Assembly (NCBI RefSeq): GCF_007625205.1
Contig: NZ_VMNI01000004.1
Location: 124,001-188,000, forward strand
Reading direction: 5' to 3'
DNA from: Denitromonas ohlonensis
Lineage (GTDB): Bacteria > Pseudomonadota > Gammaproteobacteria > Burkholderiales > Rhodocyclaceae
Length of the DNA stretch: 64,000 nucleotides
Of the stretch, positions 1 through 8,063 are shown piece by piece (the first letter of the stretch is position 1; each line of letters begins with the position of its first letter). The notes beneath the pieces are model-generated. The model searched no databases. It worked only from the letters and a program-made list of their open reading frames with translations, and was not told the DNA's origin. A program made the position numbers and the translations under genes.

Positions 1-987
1 CTTGGCGTGTTGCTGGGCACCTCGATCGCGTTCCTGCTCTCCGGCCTGCTGGCCACCTGGGTGATCGCCGGCACGCTCGATTTCCGCCAGGGCGGCATCC
101 TCGCCGGCCATCTCGGTGCGACCGGCACGGCGCTGTTGCTGGTGCTCTACATGTTCGGTATCGGTAAGGCGGCGTTGATGCCTTTCCACCGTTGGCTGCC
201 GGCGGCGATGGTGGCGCCCACGCCGGTGTCGGCCCTGCTGCATGCGGTGGCGGTGGTCAAGGCGGGTGTGTTCACCATCGTCAAGGTGATCGTCTATATC
301 TTCGGCACCGACAACCTGATGTCGCTTGGCAGTGCCGACTGGGTGCCCGTCATTGCCGGCTTCAGCATCCTCTCGGCGTCCATCGTGGCCTTGCGGGCCG
401 ACAACCTCAAGCGTCGGCTGGCCTACTCGACGGTCAGTCAGCTGTCGTATGTCACGCTCGCCGCGACCTTGCTGGCCCCGATTTCCATTGTTGGTGCCGT
501 GATGCATATCGCGGCCCACGCGCTGGGCAAGATCACGTTGTTTTTTGCGGCCGGCTCGATCTACACCGCCGCGCACAAAACCGAGGTCAGCCAGCTCGAC
601 GGCATTGGCCGGCGCATGCCCTGGACCATGGTGGCCTTCTCGATTGGCGCGCTGTCGATGATCGGCCTGCCGCCGGCGGCCGGCTTCGTGTCGAAGTGGT
701 ACATCCTGTCGGCGGCGATGAGTCTGGAGCACTGGCTGGCGGTGGGGGTGCTGGTGCTCAGCACCTTGCTCAACGCCGGCTATTTTCTGCCGATTGTGTG
801 GCGTGCCTTCTTCCGTGAGCCGCCCAGCGACGCTGATGATCACCACGACGAACCTCATGCCGCCCATGGCGAGGCGCCGCTGCTGATGGTGTTTGCGCAG
901 ACCACAACGGCGGCGATGACGATCGGCCTGTTCTTCTATCACGAGCCGGTGTTGCGACTGGCGCGCGCCGTGGCGGGGGCCTTCTGA
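1..987 (+). CDS. Mrp/NuoL-type cation/proton antiporter large subunit, 5' truncated
   Basis: Hydrophobic subunit of a monovalent cation/H+ antiporter or related proton-pumping membrane complex. The open frame runs into the window edge, so the N-terminus is missing; 328 residues are visible. The family core is clear: a conserved Lys/His segment (GKAALMPFHRWLP) followed by PTPVSALLHAVAVVKAGVF, where the lysine lies on the proton path in NuoL/MrpA/MrpD proteins, and a second membrane Lys in HALGKITLFF. About nine membrane segments remain, and a His/Asp-rich loop (DDHHDEPHAAH) precedes the last one. The stop overlaps the next start (ATGA at 985-989), as in an operon. Whether it is MrpA- or MrpD-like cannot be settled without the N-terminus. 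Confidence 0.85.
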   Translation, partial: LGVLLGTSIAFLLSGLLATWVIAGTLDFRQGGILAGHLGATGTALLLVLYMFGIGKAALMPFHRWLPAAMVAPTPVSALLHAVAVVKAGVFTIVKVIVYIFGTDNLMSLGSADWVPVIAGFSILSASIVALRADNLKRRLAYSTVSQLSYVTLAATLLAPISIVGAVMHIAAHALGKITLFFAAGSIYTAAHKTEVSQLDGIGRRMPWTMVAFSIGALSMIGLPPAAGFVSKWYILSAAMSLEHWLAVGVLVLSTLLNAGYFLPIVWRAFFREPPSDADDHHDEPHAAHGEAPLLMVFAQTTTAAMTIGLFFYHEPVLRLARAVAGAF

Positions 988-1220
988 TGCGACAGAACGC
1001 ATTGTTTTCTCCGGGCAAACGTCTGTGGCACACGCTGTTGGCGGCCTTGCTGCTGATGCTGGTCGCCGGCCTGTTTGTTGAGTCGCACCCGCATTTCGGC
1101 ATTGATGCCGTGCCGGGCTTCAATGCCTGGTTCCCGATGCTCGCTTGCGCGGTGCTGGTGGTGTTGGCGCGTGGCCTGGGTCGCATTTTCGGACCGCGGG
1201 AGGATGAAGATGGACGCTGA
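987..1220 (+). CDS. Small two-helix membrane protein within the antiporter operon
   Basis: A 77-residue protein with two predicted membrane helices (about residues 13-29 and 45-63) and a charged C-terminal tail. I do not recognise a named family. Its start overlaps the previous stop by ATGA and its own stop lies inside the start region of the next antiporter subunit, so it is translated within the operon. Small membrane subunits are normal in Mrp-type complexes, which suggests an accessory or assembly role; that is inference from context only. Confidence 0.7.
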   Translation: MRQNALFSPGKRLWHTLLAALLLMLVAGLFVESHPHFGIDAVPGFNAWFPMLACAVLVVLARGLGRIFGPREDEDGR

Positions 1221-2895
1221 ACTCCTCCACCATCCTGCGATCTGGCTGATTCTCGGCGGCATTGTGATGGGCTTCCTGCGCGGTGCACCGCGGGTGCTGC
1301 TGTCGCTGAGCCTGCCGCTCGCCGCTGCGTGGCTGCTGTGGCAGATGCCGGAAGGCATCTACGGCGGCGTGCCTTTCCTCGATTACACGCTGGATGTGCT
1401 GCGGGTCGACCGCCTGGGCCGCCTGTTTGCGCTGGTGTTCGTGCTGGCCTTGTTTGTCGGCAGCGTGTATGCAATGGGTCAGCGCAGCCGGCTCGAAGTG
1501 CCGGCCGCCTTTGTGTATGGTGGCGCGGCAGTGGGCGCGGTGCTGGCGGGCGACTGGATCACCTTGTTCCTGTTCTGGGAGCTGATGGCGATCGGCTCAA
1601 CGCTGGTGATCTGGGCCGGCGGCCGTGAAGCCTATCCGGCGGCGATGCGCTACCTGATGGTGCACCTGTTCGGCGGCGTGGTGTTCATGGCCGGCATCAC
1701 CGCGCATCTGGTGGGCGGCGGCAGCCTGCGCATCGAGCCGCTGGCGCTCGAGGGCGTCGCGCACTGGCTGATTCTCGCCGGTGTCCTCATCAACGCCGGC
1801 GCCTTCCCGTTCTGGTCGTGGATTCCTGACGCCTATCCGCGCGCCTCGTGGAGTGGCATGGTGTTCCTCTCGGCCTTCACCACCAAGACGGCGGTGTATG
1901 TGCTGATGCGCGGCTTCCCCGGCGCCGAGGTGTTGATCCCGATCGGTCTGCTGATGGCGGGCTACGGCCTGATCTACGCGCTGATCGAAAACACCGCTCG
2001 ACGCGTGCTGGCCTACGCCATCATCAATCAGGTCGGCTTCATGATCGCGGGCATCGGCATTGGCACGGAGATGGCGCTCAACGGCGTGGCGGCGCATGCC
2101 TTTGCGCACATTGTGTACAAGGCGCTGCTGCTGATGGCGATCGGCGCGGTGATTGTGCAGACCGGCAAGCGCGACTGCACCGATCTGGGCGGTCTGGCGC
2201 GGCAGATGCCGGTCACCACCGGCTTCGCCATCTTCGGTGCGCTGGCCATGTCGGCGCCACTGACGGCCGGCTTCATCACCAAATCGCTGGTGCTGCAGGC
2301 CGCGGCCGACGCGCACCTGACCTGGGTGTGGCTGGCGATGATGGTGATCGCCGCCGGCGTGTTCCTGGCGGCGGGTTTGAAGGTGGTGGTCTTCGTCTTC
2401 TTCGGCGAATCCCGCGATCTCGACGCCGAAGAAGCGCCGCCCAGCCAGCGCTGGGGCATGCGCCTGCTCGCGCTCACCAGCCTCGCGGTGGGTTGCTACC
2501 CGCCGCTGCTCTACGATCTGTTGCCCTATCCGCTCGACTACCAGCCGTATACCGGCTCGCATGTGGTCTTCCAGCTTCAGCTGCTGCTGGCCACCACGGT
2601 GGTGTTTTTCCTGTTGCGCGGGCACCTGGTCAAGATGCTCGGCTCGCTGATCGACATCGATTGGTTCTACCGCACGCTCGGCCCGCGCTGGGTCAAAGTG
2701 ATGGTCTACGGCGTCAGCATCGAGATTCGCGAAGTCGTGCTGGTCCTCATGCGTGGCATCGCCAATGTGCTGGGCAGCCTGCGCCGGCACTACGGCACGC
2801 GCGGCGTATTGGCCCGTACCTGGCCCTCCGGCAGCATGGTGATGTGGGTGGCCTTGTTGCTGATGATGTATCTGGCGCTGTTCTATCTGGCCTGA
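1210..2895 (+). CDS. Mrp/NuoL-type cation/proton antiporter subunit D-like
   Basis: A 561-residue polytopic membrane protein of the proton-conducting transporter family (MnhD/MrpD, NuoL/M/N). Visible landmarks are a membrane glutamate in [11 protein letters not shown] (proton path in TM5 of the family), [18 protein letters not shown], the lysine in [16 protein letters not shown], and the [16 protein letters not shown] helix. I chose ATG 1210 because a GGGAGG sequence ends six bases upstream; ATG 1204 sits directly on it, and a frame opening at 1075 would overlap the previous gene extensively. The start overlaps the previous gene by 11 bp. With its neighbours it forms the 3' end of an antiporter operon; ion specificity cannot be read from the sequence. 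Confidence 0.88.
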   Translation: MDAELLHHPAIWLILGGIVMGFLRGAPRVLLSLSLPLAAAWLLWQMPEGIYGGVPFLDYTLDVLRVDRLGRLFALVFVLALFVGSVYAMGQRSRLEVPAAFVYGGAAVGAVLAGDWITLFLFWELMAIGSTLVIWAGGREAYPAAMRYLMVHLFGGVVFMAGITAHLVGGGSLRIEPLALEGVAHWLILAGVLINAGAFPFWSWIPDAYPRASWSGMVFLSAFTTKTAVYVLMRGFPGAEVLIPIGLLMAGYGLIYALIENTARRVLAYAIINQVGFMIAGIGIGTEMALNGVAAHAFAHIVYKALLLMAIGAVIVQTGKRDCTDLGGLARQMPVTTGFAIFGALAMSAPLTAGFITKSLVLQAAADAHLTWVWLAMMVIAAGVFLAAGLKVVVFVFFGESRDLDAEEAPPSQRWGMRLLALTSLAVGCYPPLLYDLLPYPLDYQPYTGSHVVFQLQLLLATTVVFFLLRGHLVKMLGSLIDIDWFYRTLGPRWVKVMVYGVSIEIREVVLVLMRGIANVLGSLRRHYGTRGVLARTWPSGSMVMWVALLLMMYLALFYLA

Positions 2896-2900
2896 GGCGG

Positions 2901-2906
2901 TAAACT
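2901..2906 (+). promoter_or_regulatory. Candidate -10 box (TAAACT) for the pseudouridine synthase gene
   Basis: TAAACT lies in the 37-bp gap before the start at 2933. No convincing -35 hexamer is seen 16-18 bp upstream, so this is a weak call. Confidence 0.25.
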
Positions 2907-2932
2907 GCGGCATTGTCTTTTGCCGTGCAGCC

Positions 2933-3967
2933 ATGAAACCGACCCGCCACCCGCCCGCCACCCCATCGTCCGACACTCCTCGTCGCCTGCAGCGCGCGCC
3001 CGCCGCACCGCAACCAGCGTCGGCAGCCGCCGCGCCGCAAGGCGTGCGCCTGTCCAAAATCATGGTCGAACGCGGCATGTGCAATCGCCGCGACGCCGAC
3101 GCCCTGATCGCCCGCGGCGAGGTGTTTGTCGACGGCAAGCGGATCAACGAACTCGGCACCCGGATTTCGCCCGATGCCGCCATCACCCTGGCCGAGGGCG
3201 TGACGCTACGACCCATGCCCACCCCGCCGGTGCCCGAAAAGCCGACCGCCGACGGCGTACGCCTGTCCAAAGTCATGGCCCAGCGCGGCATGTGCTCGCG
3301 CCGCGAAGCCGATGCGCTGATCGAGCGCGGCTGGGTGTTTGTCGATGGTCAGCGCGTCAATGAGCTGGGCACGCGCATCTCGCCCGACGCCACCATTACT
3401 CTCGATAAACGCGGCGAAGCCAAACAGGCCGAGCGGGTCACCATCGTGCTGCACAAGCCGATGAGCTTTGTCTCGGCGCAGCCCGAAGACGGCCACCAGG
3501 CGGCGGTCACGCTGGTCACCCCCGATCGCCTGTTCGGTGGCGGCACCTTCTCGCGCGACCACCTCAAGGGCCTGGCCCCCGCCGGCCGGCTCGACATCGA
3601 CTCCACCGGCCTGCTCATCCTCACCCAGGACGGGCGCATCGCCCGCCAGCTCATCGGTGATGATTCCACGGTCGAAAAAGAGTATCTCGTGCGCGTCTCG
3701 GGTCAGCTGACCGACGACGGTCTCGCCTTGCTCAACCACGGACTGAGCCTGGACGGCAAAGTCCTGCGCCCGGCCACGGTGCGCTGGCAAAACGAAGACC
3801 AGCTCAGCTTCATCCTCAAGGAAGGCCGCAAGCGCCAGATCCGCCGCATGTGCGAGCTGGTCGGCCTGAAAGTCGTTGGCCTCAAGCGGGTGCGTATCGG
3901 CAAGGTCGTACTTGCCGATCTGCCGGTGGGGCAGTGGCGGTATTTGCGTCCGAACGAAGGGTTTTGA
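2933..3967 (+). CDS. RsuA/RluF-family 23S rRNA pseudouridine synthase with two S4 domains
   Basis: A 344-residue rRNA pseudouridine synthase. The catalytic motif [14 protein letters not shown] carries the nucleophile Asp221. The KEYLVRV strand and the [23 protein letters not shown] segment are typical of the RsuA/RluB/RluF branch and look closest to RluF. It is unusual in having two consecutive S4 RNA-binding domains, about residues 38-86 and 109-157, nearly identical through VRLSK-MxxRGMCxRRxADALIxRG and [14 protein letters not shown]. Family members normally have one. A Pro/Ala-rich, probably disordered N-terminus of about 36 residues comes first. The exact target uridine is not deducible. 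Confidence 0.88.
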   Translation: MKPTRHPPATPSSDTPRRLQRAPAAPQPASAAAAPQGVRLSKIMVERGMCNRRDADALIARGEVFVDGKRINELGTRISPDAAITLAEGVTLRPMPTPPVPEKPTADGVRLSKVMAQRGMCSRREADALIERGWVFVDGQRVNELGTRISPDATITLDKRGEAKQAERVTIVLHKPMSFVSAQPEDGHQAAVTLVTPDRLFGGGTFSRDHLKGLAPAGRLDIDSTGLLILTQDGRIARQLIGDDSTVEKEYLVRVSGQLTDDGLALLNHGLSLDGKVLRPATVRWQNEDQLSFILKEGRKRQIRRMCELVGLKVVGLKRVRIGKVVLADLPVGQWRYLRPNEGF

Positions 3968-4044
3968 GCTTTGGTTGGCGCATGACATTGTCTTGACGTC
4001 GGTGTTGTGGAAAGATCTCAATCTCTACAACAAGGGAAGTGGTC

Positions 4045-4449
4045 ATGTCATCGTCGATACTCGCTCAATATGAGCAACTGACGCCTCAAGAGCGGAACTA
4101 TATTACGTCCCACCCGCACCACGCGCTCACAATCCGTCAGTCCAAGGAAACGGCCTTTGAGGCAACCAAGGCGCGATTCGGCTTCAACGGGCGGAATGAT
4201 AAATCCGACGCGTTCCGCCATTGTTTCTGGTCGGCCATTCTTGCCCGCGATATCGGCTATGCAAACGCACTTCGCTTTACCACGGCGCATGAGTCGTCAT
4301 TGATTAATCCGAAAAACGAAAAGGCTATGGATCTCCACAACAATTCTGTGGGGCTGGTTATCGGTCGGCAGGGTGGCTCGGATCAGATTCTGAGTCATCG
4401 ATGCATGGAGGCTTTGGTATCCCGAAGGCTTACGGTTTTGATCCCGTGA
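4045..4449 (+). CDS. Conserved helical protein (DUF6973-like)
   Basis: A 134-residue soluble protein of unknown function. ATG 4045 is preferred because AAGGGAAG lies five bases upstream; GTG 4039 would place the ribosome-binding sequence inside the gene. The central segment has the pattern NGRNDKSDAFRHCFWSAIL, then AHESSLINPKNEKAMDLHNNSVGLVIG, which I recall from a small family catalogued as DUF6973, found alone or at the ends of larger proteins. The label is from memory and not certain. Base composition is clearly less GC-rich than the neighbours, and a lipoprotein gene follows after 10 bp. This suggests an acquired pair, but no function can be assigned. Confidence 0.65.
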   Translation: MSSSILAQYEQLTPQERNYITSHPHHALTIRQSKETAFEATKARFGFNGRNDKSDAFRHCFWSAILARDIGYANALRFTTAHESSLINPKNEKAMDLHNNSVGLVIGRQGGSDQILSHRCMEALVSRRLTVLIP

Positions 4450-4459
4450 GGTCGTGGTG

Positions 4460-4837
4460 ATGAAGAAAATAGTTTTCGGAATGCTCGCGATGGTTTTCTT
4501 ATTTGGTTGTTCGTCGTCTTCCGTTGTTGAAGAAGCGAGGTTGCTTGGGACGAAACAATTTACGCCAAAAGCGTGGGCTGAGGGCAATCGAGAGCAGCGG
4601 GCAGAGATGGTTTTCTCGTTTCTGTCTCAACATACTGCCGCTTCATTGTCGGCAGTGGAGGTCAGGCAATTGCTCGGTGAGCCCACGGGATATTACGACT
4701 ATGACGAGAACCCGGCCTACATCGTTGGCCCGGACTCCGTCGAAAGCCCTTATGGGAAGGGTTACCTTCTGGCGTTTGTTGCGGACAAGAGCAACGGACG
4801 GATCACGGACGTCAAGATCATTCCCGAACCACGATAG
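4460..4837 (+). CDS. Small lipoprotein, BamE/OmlA-like pattern
   Basis: A 125-residue predicted lipoprotein. The N-terminus is a lipoprotein signal peptide with charged MKK, a hydrophobic stretch, and lipobox FLFGC placing the lipidated Cys near residue 16. After processing it would be anchored in the inner or outer membrane. The C-terminal half (VRQLLGEPTGYYDY, then GYLLAFVADKSNGRITDVKII) follows the alternating pattern of small BamE/OmlA-type lipoproteins, but this is only a resemblance. It lies 10 bp behind the DUF6973-like gene, shares its lower GC, and probably shares its transcript. ATG 4460 is used rather than GTG 4454 because it begins the charged signal sequence. Confidence 0.7.
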   Translation: MKKIVFGMLAMVFLFGCSSSSVVEEARLLGTKQFTPKAWAEGNREQRAEMVFSFLSQHTAASLSAVEVRQLLGEPTGYYDYDENPAYIVGPDSVESPYGKGYLLAFVADKSNGRITDVKIIPEPR

Positions 4838-4869
4838 TCGTGTAGTTGCTGGCGGATGATTGCGCGACA

Positions 4870-6069
4870 CTACTCCGCCCGCAGCGCCTCCACCGGGTCC
4901 AGCGTGGTCGCCTTGCGCGCCGGCAGCACGCCGGCGGCGAGGCCGATGAGCACGGCCGAGACCTCGGCCAGCACGGCGAATTCCCACGGCGTGTGCACCG
5001 GCAGCGCCGGTACCAGCAGGCCCACCAGCTGCGCCAGGGCGACGCCGGCAACTAGGCCGATCAATCCACCCACCGCCGCCAGCGCCACGGCCTCGCCGAG
5101 AAACAGCGCGAGGATGGTGCGCCGACGCGCGCCGAGGGCCACCAGCAGACCGATCTCGCCGGTGCGTTCGGTGACCGCGATGGTCATGATGGTGACGATG
5201 CCGACCCCGCCCACCAGCAGCGAAATGCCGCCCAGTGCACCCACCGCGGCGGTGAGGATGTCGAGGATGTTGGACAGGCTGTCGAGCATGTCGGCCTGGG
5301 TGGTGAGCGCAAAGTCTTCGCGGCCGTGGCGGGCGATGAGCAGGCGGGTGACGCTCTGGCTGACCTGCTCGGAGGACACGCCCTCCTGATACGACACGTT
5401 GATCTCCATCAGCCCCTCGCGGTTGTACAGCGCCAGCGCACGGCCGGTGGGGATGTAGGCAGTGTCATCCAGATCGGTGCCGAGAAACTGCCCCTTGGCT
5501 TCCATCACGCCAATCACCCGGAAGCGCTCGCCGCCGATGCGGATGCGTTCGCCGAGCGCGTTCTGGGAGCCGAACAACTCCTGCTTGAGCGTGGCCCCGA
5601 GCACCGCCAGCGCGCGGGGCTGGTTGGCGTTGTCGTCCGGCAAGAACTGGCCGCTGCGCACGCTCATGGTGAAGGCCTGCACCATGGCCGGGCCGACGCC
5701 GTACACCGAGCTGCGGCGCACACGGCCGTTGCCTTCGATCTCCGAATTGCCCCACACCACCGGAGTGACCGCGGTGACGCCCGGCACGCGTTCCAGCGCC
5801 TGGGCGTCGGCCAAGGTGAGCGGGCGCGAGGTGCTGGGCAGACCCGGCGGGCCGCCGCGGGCGCCTTTCTTGCCGGGGGCAATCTCGATCACATTGGTGC
5901 CGAACTGGGTGAACTCGGCCAGCACGAACTGGTGGATGCCCTCACCGATGGAGGTCAGCAGGATCACCGCGGCGATACCGACCGCGATGCCGAGCAGGGT
6001 CAGAAAGCTGCGCAGGCGCTGGGCGACCAGGGCCCGAACCGACAGCGAGAGAAAGTCGCGCCAGGACAT
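4870..6069 (-). CDS. MacB-like ABC transporter permease (second of two)
   Basis: A 399-residue permease of the FtsX/MacB family. It has an N-terminal membrane helix (LTLLGIAVGIAAVILLTS), a large periplasmic MacB core domain of about 210 residues (roughly 45-260), then three C-terminal helices with the family signature TERTGEIGLLVALGARRRTI and the ending ARKATTLDPVEALR. It is the last gene of a four-gene minus-strand operon (adaptor 8064-9215, ATPase 7368-8057, permease 6160-7371). It parallels its neighbour throughout, so the two may form a heterodimeric permease. Likely cargo is a peptide, antibiotic or lipid moved from the periplasm or inner membrane outward; nothing in the sequence fixes the substrate. 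Confidence 0.88.
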   Translation of the reverse strand: MSWRDFLSLSVRALVAQRLRSFLTLLGIAVGIAAVILLTSIGEGIHQFVLAEFTQFGTNVIEIAPGKKGARGGPPGLPSTSRPLTLADAQALERVPGVTAVTPVVWGNSEIEGNGRVRRSSVYGVGPAMVQAFTMSVRSGQFLPDDNANQPRALAVLGATLKQELFGSQNALGERIRIGGERFRVIGVMEAKGQFLGTDLDDTAYIPTGRALALYNREGLMEINVSYQEGVSSEQVSQSVTRLLIARHGREDFALTTQADMLDSLSNILDILTAAVGALGGISLLVGGVGIVTIMTIAVTERTGEIGLLVALGARRRTILALFLGEAVALAAVGGLIGLVAGVALAQLVGLLVPALPVHTPWEFAVLAEVSAVLIGLAAGVLPARKATTLDPVEALRAE

Positions 6070-6159
6070 TTTCAGACCCTCCTGTCGCTGCGCGACATCC
6101 TCCCCGAGGGAGGGTTCGCGAGCCCTTCGGGCGGCCGTGCGCGCTCGCTCATGCTTCGG
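6070..6159. repeat. Hairpin-rich intergenic element between the two permease genes
   Basis: This 90-bp gap between co-directional operon genes is packed with short inverted repeats. On the minus strand it reads CGAGC...GCTCG, then CCTCC-CTCGG-GGAGG, then TGTCGC-GCA-GCGACA just before the ribosome-binding sequence AGGAGGG. The arrangement resembles dispersed REP-type intergenic repeats of GC-rich proteobacteria. Copy number elsewhere in the genome cannot be seen from this window. Confidence 0.4.
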
Positions 6160-7371
6160 CTACCTCTTTGAAAGTGCATCGACCGGGTCGAGCGTGGCGG
6201 CATGGCGGGCCGGCATGACACCGAACAGCACGCCGGTGACAATCGCCGTGCCCAGCCCGGCGAACACCGCCCAGTCGGGCGGGTAGGCCGGCAGCACCGG
6301 GAACATCAGCCGCAGCCCCCAGGCGCCGAGGTGGCCGAGCAGCAGGCCCGCCAGCGCGCCGGCGATGGACAGCAGCGCGGCCTCGGTGAGAAACACCAGA
6401 CGGATGATGCTGCCCGTGGCGCCCAGCGCCTTGAGCAGGCCGATTTCGCTGGTGCGCTGGGTGATGGCGACGAGCATCACGTTCATCACCAGAATGCCGG
6501 CCACGGCCAGGCTGATAGCGGCGATGCCGGCGACGGCCAGGGTGAGCGCGCCGAGAATCCGGTCGAAGGTGCCGAGGACGGCGTCCTGGGTGATCAGCGT
6601 CACATCCTCCTCGCCGTCATGGCGGGCCTTGAGGATGTCGAGGATCTGGGTCTTGGCGGCGGGCACGGCGTCGCGGTCGCGCGCTTCGGCGAAGATGCGG
6701 AACAGGCTGGAGGCATTGAACAGCGCTTGTGCCGCGGCGACGGGAATGATCACCAGCTCGTCGGCATTCATGCCCAGCCCCGAGCCCGAGGCGGCGAGCA
6801 CGCCGATGACCCGGTAGCGCCTGTCGCCGACGCGGATCATCTGGCCCAGCGCGGGCTCGGCGCCGAACAGCTCCTGGTGCAAGGTGGCGCCGATGACGGC
6901 CACGGCCGAGCCACGGCGCCAGTCTTCCTCGGGCAGGAAGCGGCCCTGGCCGAGGCGATAGTTGCGGATGTCGGCAAAGGCGCGCGTGGTGCCGATGACC
7001 ATCACCTCGCGCAGCTTGCCAGCGTAGGCGATCTCGGAGTTGCCCAGCACCAGCGGGGCGACGCGGGTCACCCCGCTGGCGCGCAGCAGGGCGGCGGCGT
7101 CGTCGACGGTGAGGTCGCGCGGGGTGTTGGTGACGAAGCTGCCGGCGCCGACGCCGCCGGTTTCGGTGCGCCCGGGCAGGACGATGATCAGGCTGCTGCC
7201 CAGCGCCGAGAACTCGCGCACCACATAGCGGCGGGCGCCGTCACCCAGCGCGGTAAGCAACACCACGGCGGCCACGCCGATGGCCATGGCCAGCATCATC
7301 AAGCCGGTGCGCACGGGGTAGGCGGTGGCGGCGCGGATGGCGAAGCCGAGGATGTCGCGGCTGCGCATCAT
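6160..7371 (-). CDS. MacB-like ABC transporter permease (first of two)
   Basis: A 403-residue FtsX/MacB-type permease with the same plan as its downstream neighbour: N-terminal helix (TGLMMLAMAIGVAAVVLLTAL), periplasmic core domain, and three C-terminal helices with TQRTSEIGLLKALGATGSII and the closing PARHAATLDPVDALSKR. The start at 7371 overlaps the ATPase stop as ATGA, indicating translational coupling. A much longer frame in the same phase continues to 8949 but only shadows the ATPase and adaptor genes, so it is not used. With the ATPase and the HlyD-type adaptor it should form a tripartite-type pump or an envelope export machine. Confidence 0.88.
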   Translation of the reverse strand: MMRSRDILGFAIRAATAYPVRTGLMMLAMAIGVAAVVLLTALGDGARRYVVREFSALGSSLIIVLPGRTETGGVGAGSFVTNTPRDLTVDDAAALLRASGVTRVAPLVLGNSEIAYAGKLREVMVIGTTRAFADIRNYRLGQGRFLPEEDWRRGSAVAVIGATLHQELFGAEPALGQMIRVGDRRYRVIGVLAASGSGLGMNADELVIIPVAAAQALFNASSLFRIFAEARDRDAVPAAKTQILDILKARHDGEEDVTLITQDAVLGTFDRILGALTLAVAGIAAISLAVAGILVMNVMLVAITQRTSEIGLLKALGATGSIIRLVFLTEAALLSIAGALAGLLLGHLGAWGLRLMFPVLPAYPPDWAVFAGLGTAIVTGVLFGVMPARHAATLDPVDALSKR

Positions 7372-8057
7372 GGCGCGGGGCGTTTCGAGTCCGAATCGAT
7401 GCGGCCGTCTTCCATGCGGATCTGCCGCTGCGCGCGCTCGCCCATGTGCGGGTCGTGGGTGACGACGATCAGCGTCACGCCGCGGCCGTTGAGGGTTTCG
7501 AGCAGCGTGGTGACCTCTTCGCCGGTGGCGCGGTCGAGGTTGCCGGTGGGCTCGTCGGCCAGCAACATGGCCGGCTGCATGATGGTGGCGCGGGCGATGG
7601 CGACGCGCTGGCGCTGGCCGCCGGAGAGCTGGTCGGGGCGGTGGTCGCCGCGTTTGGCGAGGCCGAAGTCGTCCAGCGCCTGGGCGACGCGCGCCTTGCG
7701 ATCGTGTGGCGAGATGCCGGCCAGCAGCAGCGGCAGAGCGATGTTTTCTTCGGCGGTGAGGCGCGGCACGAGGTGAAAGCTCTGGAACACGAAGCCGATG
7801 CGCTCGCGGCGCACGCGCGCCTGCTCGTCGGCGCTGAGCGTGGTGACGTCGCGCCCTTCGAGGCGGTAGTGACCGTCGTTGGGCCGGTCGAGCAGGCCGA
7901 GCAGGTTGAGCAGGGTGGACTTGCCCGAGCCGGACGGGCCCATCACCGAGACATATTCGCCCGCGTCGATGCGCAATTGCACATCCTGCAGGGCATGCAC
8001 TTCGCTGTCGCCGAGCTGGAAGATGCGCTGGATGTTGTCCAGTTCGATCTGTGCCAT
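7368..8057 (-). CDS. ABC transporter ATP-binding protein (MacB/LolD type)
   Basis: A 229-residue stand-alone nucleotide-binding protein. Walker A is GPSGSGKST, the signature is LSGGQRQRVAIARA, Walker B is MLLADEPTGNLD, and the H-loop is in VVTHDPHM. Length and the EPTGNLD motif place it with the MacB/LolD/FtsE group that powers FtsX-type permeases. In E. coli MacB the ATPase is fused to the permease; here it is separate and serves two permease genes downstream. It lies 6 bp after the adaptor gene and overlaps the first permease by 4 bp. Confidence 0.93.
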   Translation of the reverse strand: MAQIELDNIQRIFQLGDSEVHALQDVQLRIDAGEYVSVMGPSGSGKSTLLNLLGLLDRPNDGHYRLEGRDVTTLSADEQARVRRERIGFVFQSFHLVPRLTAEENIALPLLLAGISPHDRKARVAQALDDFGLAKRGDHRPDQLSGGQRQRVAIARATIMQPAMLLADEPTGNLDRATGEEVTTLLETLNGRGVTLIVVTHDPHMGERAQRQIRMEDGRIDSDSKRPAP

Positions 8058-8063
8058 GGCGGC

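Noticed and set aside
1597-3291. Minus-strand open frame of 564 residues opposite the antiporter and pseudouridine synthase genes
   Set aside because: It crosses two real genes and has no conserved sequence.
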